From assembly GCA_947359465.1 (NCBI GenBank), contig OX375878.1, positions 79,959,627 to 80,023,626 of the forward strand: DNA of 64,000 nucleotides, given 5' to 3'. This DNA comes from Metellina segmentata. Lineage: Eukaryota; Arthropoda; Arachnida; Araneae; Tetragnathidae. Shown one piece after another: positions 23,601 to 32,800 of this stretch. The translations under genes and the position numbers were made by a program. The notes below the pieces were generated by a model. The model did no database searches. It was not told the DNA's origin and saw nothing but the letters and a program-made list of their open reading frames with translations. The stretch's first letter is position 1. Each line of letters opens with the position of its first letter.

Positions 23601-26600
23601 CTAGAGCGAAAGGTTCCTGGTTGGAATCCGGGCATCGATGTTTGTAAACGTATGGTGTAGAGGCGGCTGGTGAACCTTAAATCTGTCGTGGCCGAAAGTC
23701 CTCACGTTGGGTTGGCGTGGAAGTTTGGAGAGTGGGGGTGCCAGCTCAGGTGTTGCTTCGTCATCTGACCGTGGTTCAAAATTACGAGGTGTTGTCCTCG
23801 GATCTTTCCCTTAAAAGGGGTTGATCCCGGACCGTCGTCAATAGCCCACTGTGTTGCTCTAGTACGACGTTAACAAAAATTACCATTACCATTACCAACT
23901 GGGCTACCGCGGACCGAGTAGAATGGTAAATGCAATACGGCATTACTCATAATTCTCAGTAGGTAGTTAATTAACGTCGAACTTTAGCAACACAATGGGC
24001 TATTGGCAACGGTCAGAGATCCATCCACAAGGGAAAGATTTGAGGAGGTTTTCTCATCATCTGGTCGGAGATCAGTCCACCGGTTAGATGATAAGAAAAC
24101 AGCTGAGCTGGCAACCCACTCTCCGAACTTCCATACCACACCAACGTGAGGACATTTGAGGCTACAATAGATTTAATGCGCACCAACCCCTATTGTACAC
24201 GGCAATCTTTATCTGAAGCAAGTTTCGAACTCGCCGGTTGCTAATCCGTTACTCTTCCAACTGGGTTAGTGACTCTCTGATCTTACCCTTTCGGATTGAC
24301 CCCGGATCGTGGCCAATAACCGGTTGTGTGTTGTTTCAAGTGCCTAGCACACATGATTCATATGCAGTTCATCGCCGTTTCGACAACGTTTGCCGTTTAA
24401 TTTAATTAAGGTTGATCCCCAATCAACTATCATCTATCAATTTAGGCTTAGGAATTTTTATTGGCGAAGTATGGCATGTATTTTAATTGACATCGCACTG
24501 AAGCTACAGAAATCGTGTCAGAAAACAAGCCTAGAGACATCATTCAGAATATAGACAGGAATCAATTATCGCAGCAGAAATACTGCCACCACCTTAACAG
24601 AAAAAGCTTTTCACAGCAACCGCCACCACCACCATTCAGAGTTGGTGTAGTGAACAGTTATTGTGGCAAACGGACGTTACCATTTGGCATTGGCGATAAA
24701 AAATTCATGTCGCTACCGATAAAGAAATCACGTCGCAAGCCCAAGGAAATAAATACAGAGGCTGTTCGGACATTTTTTGAGCGATTTTGATGAACTGTAA
24801 AAAAAATCGTATGCTGAGAAAAATTTTATTTTCACAGCAGTTAAACAGTGAAAGTATAACTTTTAGTCTGCTAACTCAGTTTTGTTTGCTTTCAAAATGG
24901 CGCTTTTAAATATCTGTGGAAGTCTATGCTTTCCGCTCTTTGAAGATCTTTAATTTTAAAAATGAATCCGCCAAGTCAAAGGACTGTTAAAAATTCATTA
25001 AAATGTTCATTTTCAACTGTAAATAAAATAATTAGCAATGAGTTGAATCTTTAAAAGGGAAAAAAATACAATGTTCATCGTCTATTTCCATGACATATTG
25101 CAGAACGCACTGCACAGTTCTGTATGAGAAGCATTTATCTGGAGAAAGATGGGAAAATGTAATGACAATAGACGAGGCGTGGGTGTATTTAAATGAGTGC
25201 AATAAAAAAAAATAACAATTTATAATAAAAAAAGAGGAGAAAAAGTCTTTAAACGTTCTTCAAAAAGAAACTTTCTCTAAGGGATTTATGATTGTAACCA
25301 GTTTTACATATATTGGAAAATTAAAAGTAAAGAGAGTAGAAAAAATCAACTCCACATACTTATCAAGACCATATATCATCCCCAATATTCAAAAAAGAAA
25401 TACCATATCTTTACCTACAGTGCCAAAAATCAGTAGAGCTGCATCAGGATAAGGCAAGCAGCCATACACCTAAATCCCCTATTAAATTCTTGGAAAAAAA
25501 TGGAACAAAAAAGTGGTATCGAGTCATTACCCTTTATTGATAGTCCTGCTAAATATCCAGATGTCTCATCCATGCACTTTTAAAAGAGCATTATCGAAAC
25601 GTCCACAGAAAAGCAATCGACTTTGGAAAACTGTGGAACACGGATGGGACAAAATACCTCTGTCGATAGTATAAGTCATTATTATCAGGCAAATTAAAGT
25701 GTAGAAAAATAGTTAACAGTAAGGGCTATCAAATAAAAAAAAATTCAAGCAAAAAGTTGATATTCAGTCTAATAAAATAGTTTCAAAAATGTCCGAAGAC
25801 CTTCTCTAAACAGTCATTGAAGTAGATATAAAGAAAGTCGAAAAAAAAAAGCAAACATGTTCGATAAATTTTTTATAAAATGAATACTTGAAATAAAATT
25901 GTATACATAGTAAAAATTGTTTTAAATTTTGTTTTATACGTGGCCAATTGAAAATTTTACCTTCACAAAGTGGTCCAGAGAACAATTTGGATTAGTCAGA
26001 TCCGATGTTGAATCCCATTTTCGAAAAATGAAGAAATTGGCAGGTAAAAGTTGAAAGCTTTTTCTGCTTGAAAACAAATGCATAACCATGTCAATAATGT
26101 GTTAATTTAAGCACATCAGGAATAGCAATATCAATGTCCAGTCAAACAATGAAAAGCCACGAAACATGCAAGATGGTTATTTTGCTACTCGTTCAGAAAA
26201 GAAGAATTAGTCTAGTGATTAGAAATCGTGTTTACCTCCCCCCCCCCAATTTATAGTGTGCTTTTATAACAATCTCACGAAATTGTCGGATTCTTTTTGT
26301 TGATTATTTTATCGTGAAATTCAACGTACATAAGAAAACTTCCATTATTAGGAAGTTGGAAATTTAAATAACATGAAATAAAATAAAAATATAACTTTTT
26401 GCAAGAAAGGGCGGGGTAAAAGCTACTTAATTACATTAAAGACAATCTTTGTTGCTGAAAATCAATTTTCACAATAACTCTTTCACAGAGGCAGAGTATG
26501 TCTGAAATTACCCACTTTTGAACTCAAAAATTTGACAGAACGGTTAACATAACTCAGTTTCATTACTTTCAACTTTTTCAGTACAAAATGTATTGTCAGG

Positions 26601-26827
26601 AATATATTGATAGGATTATAAGTTCATTCAATTTGACCTTTCTGTGGTATTTTAGTGAGGAAGAAACATCTCGATGGGATCCAAATGACCCAAGGAGCAT
26701 GGATTGTGGAGTGCATGGTTTCTTAAATGACGCATCTCTTGGTTTATTTACAATGAGTTGCGATGAAAGTCTCAGAATTCTGTGTGAATACAAAGGCAAG
26801 TATCTAGTTTATAAAAACCTAAAGTGA
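13900..26827 (+). CDS. Secreted protein with two C-type lectin-like domains (five exons)
   Basis: The gene joins 13900-13975, 15537-15752, 20506-20709, 22978-23227 and 26656-26827. All junctions have GT-AG borders; phases run 1,1,1,2 and the frame stays open for 305 codons to a TGA. Exon 1 gives a signal peptide, so the product should be secreted. Exons 2-3 form the first CTLD (ECPNGYLRIKVEDVCIH at its start; WSSDPSNLDCG and SCGQQASYICEK at its end). Exons 4-5 form the second (CEFKSLRYVNYHQRC at its start; RWDPNDPRSMDCG and MSCDESLRILCEY at its end). The family binds sugars, proteins or lipids; neither domain has the classical EPN or QPD calcium-site triplet, so calcium-dependent sugar binding is uncertain. 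Phase-1 borders around domain 1 are typical of shuffled extracellular modules. Exons beyond 26827 cannot be excluded. Confidence 0.8.
15150..15430 (+). repeat. SINE family 1 copy in lectin intron 1
   Basis: The tRNA-like head (GGCAGACTAGTTGGAAGAG) is followed by a body matching other copies (GTCATCTGAACGTGG, GTGTTGTCCTCGGATC) and ends near TGTGTTGCTCC. Its B box is decayed (AGTTCTAAACT). Confidence 0.65.
15537..15752 (+). CDS. Lectin gene exon 2: first half of CTLD 1
   Basis: It follows a pyrimidine-rich CCTCAG acceptor and ends at a GTACGT donor, phase 1 on both sides. Residues run from ECPNGYLRI through the cysteine-containing helix NKESYCESEAGGGVPFV to MFPLKVFVG, as in the alpha-helical half of a CTLD. 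Confidence 0.8.
16030..16478. mobile_element. GC-rich MITE with ~26-bp inverted repeats
   Basis: TTTTTCAACGTGCGGCGCCG on the left (about 16039) is matched by its inverse before 16458. The right side runs on to GGAAGTGTGCACCGAGCC. High GC and CpG content stand out from the AT-rich intron. No coding sequence is present. The repeat style suggests PIF/Harbinger or a similar DNA transposon, but I could not identify a target duplication, so the superfamily is open. Confidence 0.6.
16480..17280. other. Intron 2 sequence, nothing recognised
   Basis: AT-rich intron with short open frames (16786-17013, 17010-17231) that show no domain and no codon signature. Confidence 0.4.
17586..17637 (+). repeat. 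(CA)n(TA)n microsatellite
   Basis: A short CA run followed by about 18 TA repeats. A Tc1-like element begins immediately after it, consistent with TA-targeted insertion. Confidence 0.9.
17639..18512 (+). mobile_element. Deleted Tc1-like element, 874 bp, with 29-bp inverted repeats
   Basis: Both ends carry CACAGTCCAGTCACATTAAT followed by GTGACCACC in inverted orientation, and the repeat itself contains the palindrome GTCACATTAATGTGAC. TA follows the right end (18513-18514); on the left the base pair is TG, probably a mutated TA. The inside is a transposase with an internal deletion. Confidence 0.88.
17787..18480 (+). pseudogene. Tc1-like transposase with frameshifts and internal deletion
   Basis: The N-terminal DNA-binding part is well kept (MQKRSDLSDVQKGIIGFRAK, then ISETANFVNCSRAAVVKVYR). 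A frameshift near 18030 moves to TVQRTLLRMGLRSRR, and another near 18160 leads to WRQVAFSDESRFMLHRTDGH and GSIMVWGTFYWH. The sequence then jumps to the C-terminal tail (SLPTRLAAVLYAKGGYSGV), so the second Asp and the Glu of the DDE triad are missing. Confidence 0.85.
18522..20066. other. Intron 2 sequence, nothing recognised
   Basis: AT-rich intron with no coding, RNA or repeat signature that I can support. Confidence 0.4.
20061..20092 (+). pseudogene. Duplicated acceptor and start of lectin exon 3
   Basis: TATAGGGATTAAGAGGGATT here nearly repeats the real acceptor and exon start at 20503-20520 (GTAGGGATTAAGAGAGATT), and the likeness continues for a few bases. In the lectin frame it would read G-I-K-R-D-S and then reach a stop (TAA) within about 25 bases, so it cannot be used as an exon. 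Confidence 0.55.
20270..20484. mobile_element. TTAA-flanked MITE, piggyBac-like
   Basis: TTAA occurs at 20270-20273 and 20481-20484. Inside it, the ends are CCCTCCTGGTGATTGTCTCG and, inverted, CCTTCCAAGTGGTTTCGACG, followed by the palindromic phrase GACGAGATATC. TTAA target sites with CCC-starting ends are the mark of piggyBac elements. About 207 bp and non-coding. It ends only about 20 bases before exon 3 of the lectin gene. Related copies lie near 55230, 55508, 57700 and 60003-60370. Confidence 0.6.
20506..20709 (+). CDS. Lectin gene exon 3: second half of CTLD 1
   Basis: Acceptor TTTGTAG and donor GTAAGT, phase 1 on both sides. It encodes the loop and beta-strand half of the domain: KWIFSNNEGTVEESEYPLW, SSDPSNLDCG and the closing cysteines in SCGQQASYICEK. 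Confidence 0.85.
20710..21595. other. Intron 3 sequence, nothing recognised
   Basis: AT-rich. The open frame 20940-21194 shows no recognisable domain. Confidence 0.4.
21632..22262 (+). pseudogene. Pogo/Tigger-like transposase C-terminus in a decayed element
   Basis: From 21784 the frame reads MDVPSAVQRT, a stop, then WLCDSSDPGFQILSDDELVD and on to KWMEGQPECDHLRLLTVQRM, ending at about 22084. This resembles the acidic tail of Tigger/jerky-type transposases found in many animals. The flanks contain repeated TTATCCGGAT/AATTATCC motifs, as at pogo ends (about 21636-21665 and 22210-22250). The catalytic domain is missing. The superfamily call is fairly good; the limits are rough. Confidence 0.6.
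22266..22600 (+). repeat. Full-length SINE family 1 copy
   Basis: Head with A box GTGGTTAAGGTGTTAGCCTC and B box GGTTCGAATCC, then the family body (GGTGCACCTTAAATCTGTCG, GTGGAAGTTTGGAGAGTGG, TGACCGTGGTTCGAA, TGTTATCCTCGGATC) and tail ACTAAAAAATTACCAATTAA. This is the best copy in the window for defining the family. Confidence 0.8.
22619..22799 (+). repeat. SINE family 1, 3-prime part only
   Basis: The body begins at GCGTTGGGTTGGTGTG and runs to the AAAAAATTACCAATTATCC tail; the tRNA-like head is missing. It lies directly after the full copy in the same orientation. Confidence 0.7.
22978..23227 (+). CDS. Lectin gene exon 4: first part of CTLD 2
   Basis: Acceptor TTTGCAG in phase 1; donor GTGAGT leaves phase 2. 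It encodes CEFKSLRYVNYHQRCLGIL, the helix AESFCDQVGGHVFPYKDGS, and the YAGLQKNPVSGKWEYDSG strand that in CTLDs precedes the binding loops. Confidence 0.85.
23302..23925. repeat. Two SINE family 1 copies in head-to-head inverted order
   Basis: 23302-23580 is a minus copy; its B box reads GAATTCGAACC on the plus strand at about 23536. 23584-23897 is a plus copy. They meet head to head at about 23580, giving a long imperfect inverted repeat of about 300 bp per arm. A short extra minus-head piece follows at 23899-23925. Confidence 0.7.
23968..24345. repeat. SINE family 1: minus copy plus a plus-strand fragment
   Basis: 23968-24285 is a minus copy whose tRNA-like head has a B box (TTCGAACTC, about 24224) and an A-box-like region (TCTTCCAACTGGGTTAG). 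24283-24345 repeats the 3-prime body on the plus strand (GATTGACCCCGGATCGTGG). Confidence 0.6.
24756..25808 (+). mobile_element. Degraded mariner element, same family as the copy at 62490
   Basis: The left end reads CAGAGGCTGTTCGGACATTT after TA; the right end is the decayed inverse (AAAATGTCCGAAGACCTTC). Broken transposase pieces on the plus strand include WENVMTIDEAWVYLNE near 25150 and KGFMIVTSFTYIGKLKVK near 25280. Multiple frameshifts rule out activity. It sits in lectin intron 4. Confidence 0.75.
25140..25660 (+). pseudogene. Mariner transposase remnant
   Basis: The first catalytic Asp block (MTIDEAWVYL) is intact. The second Asp block is reduced to an LHQDKASSHT-like phrase in a shifted frame near 25440. 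The third block is disturbed near 25565. The copy is collinear with the minus-strand gene at 62490-63787 and shares much of its sequence. Confidence 0.7.
26656..26827 (+). CDS. Lectin gene exon 5: end of CTLD 2 and stop
   Basis: Acceptor GTATTTTAG; the first base completes the Gly codon split in exon 4, giving WEYDSG-EEETSRW. It encodes RWDPNDPRSMDCG and the last CTLD cysteines (MSCDES..ILCEYKG), then GKYLVYKNLK and TGA. After CEYK lies AAAGGCAAGT, which fits a GC-type donor, and CTAAAGTGAGT at the stop fits a GT donor. So a further exon is possible though not required. Confidence 0.75.
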
Positions 26828-29529
26828 GTGGTCTATGATATAAGAATTACCAAAGCGTCTATACTTTAACTTTGTAGTTTGCTTGGATGGGTTAAGAGAA
26901 GGTAAGAATGTGTGAAGTGAGCATGGAGTCTGGTGGTGTAATTGAACGCATGTGTGTGAAATGTAAATTTAAGAAAGCAATTCATTCTATATAAATCAAT
27001 ATTTAACTATTTACCTTCCATACATCTCTCACATTTCAACAGTTCATTCCATATTACCTATATTTTACAATCATACATTTCATATCAAAGTATTCAAACA
27101 ATTTTAATTAGAAACAGTTCTATGGAGTACTGATATGTATAGAGCAAAGAAACAAATTTAGATATTGTTTTGTTAACAAAACAGATATGTTATTTTGCAT
27201 TCTACACAAAACAATCTGTGCGAGTTGAAGATGACCAACAAAACACTATCAACAGAAATAACTGTTATACTGAGTATTATGTCGATTGATAAAAGGAATA
27301 TAATAGCAGTAATATGCATTAGAATGTTGTTTCTATCCTTTACTTGTTTTACCTATCTCAAAAGCTTTACGTTAGTTAAAAAGCAAACATGGAATCATCT
27401 TCCACAAGAAAATCCTTTCCCTTATGTTTGATCATCATTCATTATTTTGACTCAAAAGGAAAGCAATTGGTTTTGCAGCATTCCTCCATATAGCAATTTC
27501 ACTTCCCCATAACCCAGAAATTTTAAGTTTCTTCAGAATCATAGCCAACTTTATTTATAAAAGCTGTCTTCCAGCTGCCTTACTAGTATAAGTAGTCATA
27601 ACCACTTGTCTGCAACCCAGTAAATCAGAGGTTCGAATCTCGGTTTGTAAGTAAACAGATGTTGGTGATTGTCTTTGTTAGAAGTGGCTGCTCACCCATG
27701 GTGTGCTCCTTCAAAAGCAGTCAGTAGGGCTCCCACAGCCAAAGCACTATTGAAATAAATATTAAAAAATAGTATCAATCTCTTAAAACCTATTTAGAAG
27801 TAATTTTAGTCACACATATACATGTGCTAAATAATAAGAAAACAGATGATGGAGATCTTGCCAAGAAATTTAAATTCTAAAATTAAAAAACCTAAATCTT
27901 TTAATATGATAATCTATTAACCTGATTCCGGCGTTTTTTTTCCATGCTCGTTACAGCTTGGCGTCAAAATCGAAATTGCCATCCCTTGGTAATATCTCTA
28001 CCCCCCACCAAATTTTTTTTTCTCCCCCATCCTCTATTTGTTTAGAAAGCGACTACATTTTTATCAACTTTCGGCATTTTCAAAAAAGGTAAAACATTTG
28101 TAAATGGGAGTGTTGATTTGCCCTTTGCAATGCTGAAAAGTTGTGGTCATAAAATGCTCTGGGATCATTGATTTATTTTATATTTGTTTCAAAGCACAAG
28201 TAATCAAAAATTGCAAGAGTTCTTTGTAAGTAGGATACAAGATTGATTTACTTAACCAGTTCAGTACTGGTTTGCTGAACTTGCACATGAAAATGTAGCC
28301 TAAAAATAACCAAATAATTTCAATATGAACTATGTATAGCGAAATTGCTGGTTGCTTACTCCCCTCTTTGTAAAACATTTTTTAAACAATTACAGAATTT
28401 TCTTAAATAACTACAAATTACAAAAAAAGTATTTTGTATTCAAGATTTAAAAATGTGATTGATCATTGTGCTATTGATTGTACAGTACATTCATTTATAT
28501 TTTCATGTATTTTTTATTGGATTGTTTATTAACTGAATATGCAATTTGTGGCCTTTGATTTCAAAAAGTTGTCAATTGAGGTCAAAATAAGCTTATTACT
28601 GATATGTAACAATATTTGATGTCAAATTAAAGATTAAAAAAAAATTTTTGTTAGACTAATGTTTCATTTTTAACTTTTAGAAAAAAACAAATATTTGTAA
28701 ACCTATTTATTTTTATTCACTTGTAACTAACTTTTAAGAGATTAAAAATATTTGTAAAACTATCATAGGACTTCTATTTAGTAATGAAGATTATTAAAAT
28801 CTCATTAAACCCAATTGAAAAACTTTTTAAGCTCCCTCACCTTTAAAATCCAATGCCATGGAAAGATTTAAGACTAATTTCAAACACTTAAGACTAATAA
28901 TTAAAGTATCAAAAGATTGACTGAAAACTACCATTAATTTAATGCATTTATATATTTTATCTTTCCTATTTATGGTTACAGAAAAATTTATAAAATTCAA
29001 ATTTTATTTTATTACAAATTATAAAGAAACTGGTATTAAAATAATCAAGAATGAATGCATTTATTCTTGCATACAGAGAATGAAAATTATTTGAGAAAGT
29101 AGAATACCCCAATATCATTGCAATGAAATGAAAATCGCTGTTGTATATAAAATTAAAGCTCAATTATAAACTTATTCATGGACTTAATGCGACCTTTTAC
29201 AGCTACAAATTTTAATTTTCTTAGAAGTTGTAATAAATTTTTCTTAGCATAAGCGTTTGGGGTAGCAGATACAATGTAAAGGATGTTTTTTGCTTACAAA
29301 TTTTTTCCCCTAGCATTTAATATTGTAATTCTATGAACGTCGATAACTAAACATTTTCATGAGAGAAAGAACTATTTCTCAATACCCACTGATATGAACT
29401 TGGAAAAATACAAAAGGTGTCCAAAGATTGTAAGTTAAATACCTATTATTTTAAGTGAATGAGCAAGTGCAATTTGTTATGCATGTACAGTGGCAAAAAA
29501 TATACATACATCTGGGAAAGAGTAAATAA
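26828..29529. other. Intergenic stretch between two convergent genes
   Basis: AT-rich, with no recognised coding sequence. It should contain the 3-prime UTR of the lectin gene. A decayed SINE-like piece with a B-box-like GGTTCGAATCTC lies at about 27590-27730. Confidence 0.45.
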
Positions 29530-29535
29530 TTTATT
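29530..29535 (-). terminator. Probable polyadenylation signal of ATG13
   Basis: AATAAA on the minus strand, about 78 bases after the ATG13 stop codon at 29613. That would give a short 3-prime UTR of roughly 100 bases. Confidence 0.55.
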
Positions 29536-29612
29536 AACAGGATAACAGGGCAAATAGGAATTTTATGAAATTCATGCAAAGAAATATTTACAACAAAATT
29601 AAGTGTAACACT

Positions 29613-29825
29613 TCAAGTTTCGGCATCCACTTGGCACACTGAATCGACAAAATTGTCAAAGTCCATCATACTGATTTCAAACTTTTCTAATTGGCTTGTA
29701 ACATCTTGAACTTGCTCTTGCAAAGATGGTGGATTGGAGAAAGATGACAAAGTAGGAGCACTTTGGCACTCTTGGTAAAAAGCATTCAAATCGGTATCAG
29801 GGTCATGATTAGCAAAGGGGGGTTT
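29613..29825 (-). CDS. ATG13: ATG13 exon 5: C-terminus
   Basis: A CTTTCTCAG acceptor leads in phase 0 to KPPFANHDPDTDLNAFYQEC and ends FDNFVDSVCQVDAET and TGA. The FYxECQxxPxLSSF and FDxFVxS phrases are conserved in animal ATG13 tails, the region that contacts ULK/FIP200. Confidence 0.92.
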   Translation of the reverse strand, partial: KPPFANHDPDTDLNAFYQECQSAPTLSSFSNPPSLQEQVQDVTSQLEKFEISMMDFDNFVDSVCQVDAET

Positions 29826-32800
29826 CTGAGAAAGAAAATACATTTGTTTTAATAACATTTTTGTAAATAAATGCAAATAAAAACGGAATACTTGCGTAAG
29901 AACCTAATGCCAGAGAGTTACCACATTAACTAAAAAAAAAATTTAAAAAAAATGTCAATAGATCAAACAATTTTTGTAAAAAATAATTTTTCTGATTAAT
30001 AGTAATAATTTCATAAAAACAAGTTTGCTTTATACATTAAAAAACAACATTTTAGTAAATCTTTAAATACCAAGAAAAGAAACCTAACAGTTTTTAAACT
30101 GAAACTTAAACAGTTTCACCCAAACAGTAACAATAAAATACACAAATTAGAGGTAAGTTTAGATCACCATTTTCTTTTTAGCAATCTAATACCCAAATAA
30201 TATCACTTTTCAATACATAAGATTTGAAAGTCGGGATATATCATACATTTATTGAACAAATGCATGAATCTTGCCTACATTTTAAAGAATGCTACAGAGC
30301 AAATTTACTAACAAAATATATAAAATATACGTTTCAATACAATACTATGGCTCATTTTGTTTTTCTCAGTTAAATCAACTTCATGGTTGTAGAGAATTAA
30401 ATTATTTATAAACAGACTGATTGCTGCCAAAATAAAAAATAGTTACTGAAATTGATTACTTTTTAAATAAAATAAGATAATTAAAAAAAATGTAGTTCTT
30501 GAAATGAAACTGAATAGATACATTGAGTCTCTATATCAGGGCTCAAAATACCTGGGTGCACAGGTGCACGTGAAAATAAAATTGTGCACCTAATTTTTTC
30601 CCTCTAGGTGCACCCAATGCACCTGTTATAAAAAAAGCGGGGGAAACGTATTTTATGTTATTTTGATGTTTGAACAAAATATTAATATCAACTTTTCACG
30701 CTCTAAGGAACGTAATGAAAATTCCTAAATACACACTATGGGGAAACTTTAATTCAGAAAATGCTATGTTGCAATGAAGGAAAAAAACAAAAATACGGAT
30801 GGGCACTAAACCTTATGGGTAAAGATCTGTCAAAAACGTAGACGTTTCTGATTGCCCAAAAATATCTGATGATGATTGAATATTTGTAAGTAATAATTTC
30901 GCAGATAAAAAAATGTTTAAATATTTTTATTTACTACCTACTTGTAACATACCCAACTAATAAAGTAGTTTACATTACATAAATGCTCTTACAATACGTT
31001 TTTTTTAATCTACACCTAAAATATAATCTGTGCACCTAATTTAAAAACGTAGGTGAGCAAGGTGCACCTGTATTAAAAAATCTATTTTGAGGCCTGCTCT
31101 ATATAAAGGTTAGATTAGAAATAATTCAGCATATACTATTTTTTATAAAATTTATTTTTGGAAAGCACTAATAAAATATTTTTTGCAACAACTGTAATTT
31201 TCCTATACACTTTTATACAGTTGGTATTTGTGCATTTATCAATAAATTACAAAACCCAGACACAATTCTAAAGGGCACAACTTATAATACAGAAAAAAAA
31301 GTGCAATGCATTAAGTACAATACAAAAGCTCTAAAAGCACACTATCATGCATAGTTCAGCTCTGGTTAGAAAGCAGATGACCTTGGTTAAAGTTCACTTC
31401 TAGAAAGGTTGCGAAAACACCAAATTAAATTCAATAACATGTATGGTAATAGTGTCATAGATAACTCCTTTTTTTTGCCAACTAATCAATTTTATTGCTT
31501 CTGGTACTGATTAATATACGCAGAATCTGAAAGATGCAAACTCTAGATGCACTCAAAATATTACAGCCTGCCACCTGAATTTAAAGAACAGACTCCTTCA
31601 AAAACATGTGCTAACTTAACAGAGCCAGAACATTGTACACATAATAAAACACTACTTACCATACATTTTCAATTTTGGAAGCACATTCTAATTCGGTCCC
31701 AACTTTTTTGACTCTATGTCAAGTCTCTCTCCATCAGACATTTTTTGCCTCCCCCTTCTGACAAATTCTACCAATTTCTCTATATTAGGCTCTTTTTTGG
31801 TCAGCATCATCCGTAAATTTCTAGTCAGCTAATTGCAGGTAACTAAGAGTCTTTATAGTTACTAGAATCAATGCCAATGTATCACTGTAGTGTATGTATG
31901 TAGGGTCAAATAGTTAAGCGCTTAAAACTTTTTTCGGCGATAGAGTTTTTTTAGAATCTTATTGTCACTTCAATCCCATCTTATTTCCTTGATTCCAGCT
32001 TACTAAGACCCTTAGCTACCCACTTTGGGAAAGACCAGTTCAGGACCAGTCTACTTTTGAGATACTACGTTTCATCCAAAAGCATAGAGAACAGGTATAT
32101 TAAATTGACATGAGTAGAAGAGATTTTTGTTGGTGTAAATTGAACTAGCTGGAATGGGGACAAACCAGCAAAATATTTCTTTCTGAAAACCTCAATTCTA
32201 ATTTATTTACTGAAGAAACACTTTGCAGAGTGTAGTAAAAGTTCTCACAATCCAATTAAAAAAAAAATATTGTCCAAGTTTTTTCTGAATTATTGAATTT
32301 TATTGCCAGCTTATAGTTTTTAGTCTTCAATATTTATCGTCTGGTTTCCTTCGTGCTCAAGTTGTGTGATAATAAAGTTCCACGTCATTTTGTTCTTCAT
32401 TGCAAGATGAGTTAATCACGCATTCAGAGAATTGGGCTGTTTGAGGCTTATTTTGAATGTAAATCATATGAAAGATGTAAAGAAGTTTGGCAAGGTTCAT
32501 TAAGGATGTTAAGAAGACAGGTTCAGTGGAACACAAAACACAGGAGTGGAAGACTGAAAGTCGTTACACTGGACTTTGTGCAAAAAACTCAACGGAGGAT
32601 ATTGCAATCCCCGCGAGGTGTTTGTCGCAACAAATGGGCACATCACAGGGATCAATACACAAGGCTTTAAAAACTTTGCATTTTCGTGCTTATCTTATAA
32701 AAATATTACAGGATCTAAAGCCACCGGACAATGAGAAGGAGCTTTATTATTGCCGATGGTATTGCTATCTTATTATTGTGATCGACTCATCTCAAGAAAC

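Noticed and set aside
24515..24790. 91-residue open frame with a proline run
   Set aside because: No ATG (it opens at GTG), runs into the inverted repeat of a mariner element, and has no recognisable domain.
27590..27690. tRNA-like sequence with GGTTCGAATCTC
   Set aside because: Only a B box is present, no cloverleaf can be drawn; at best a SINE remnant.
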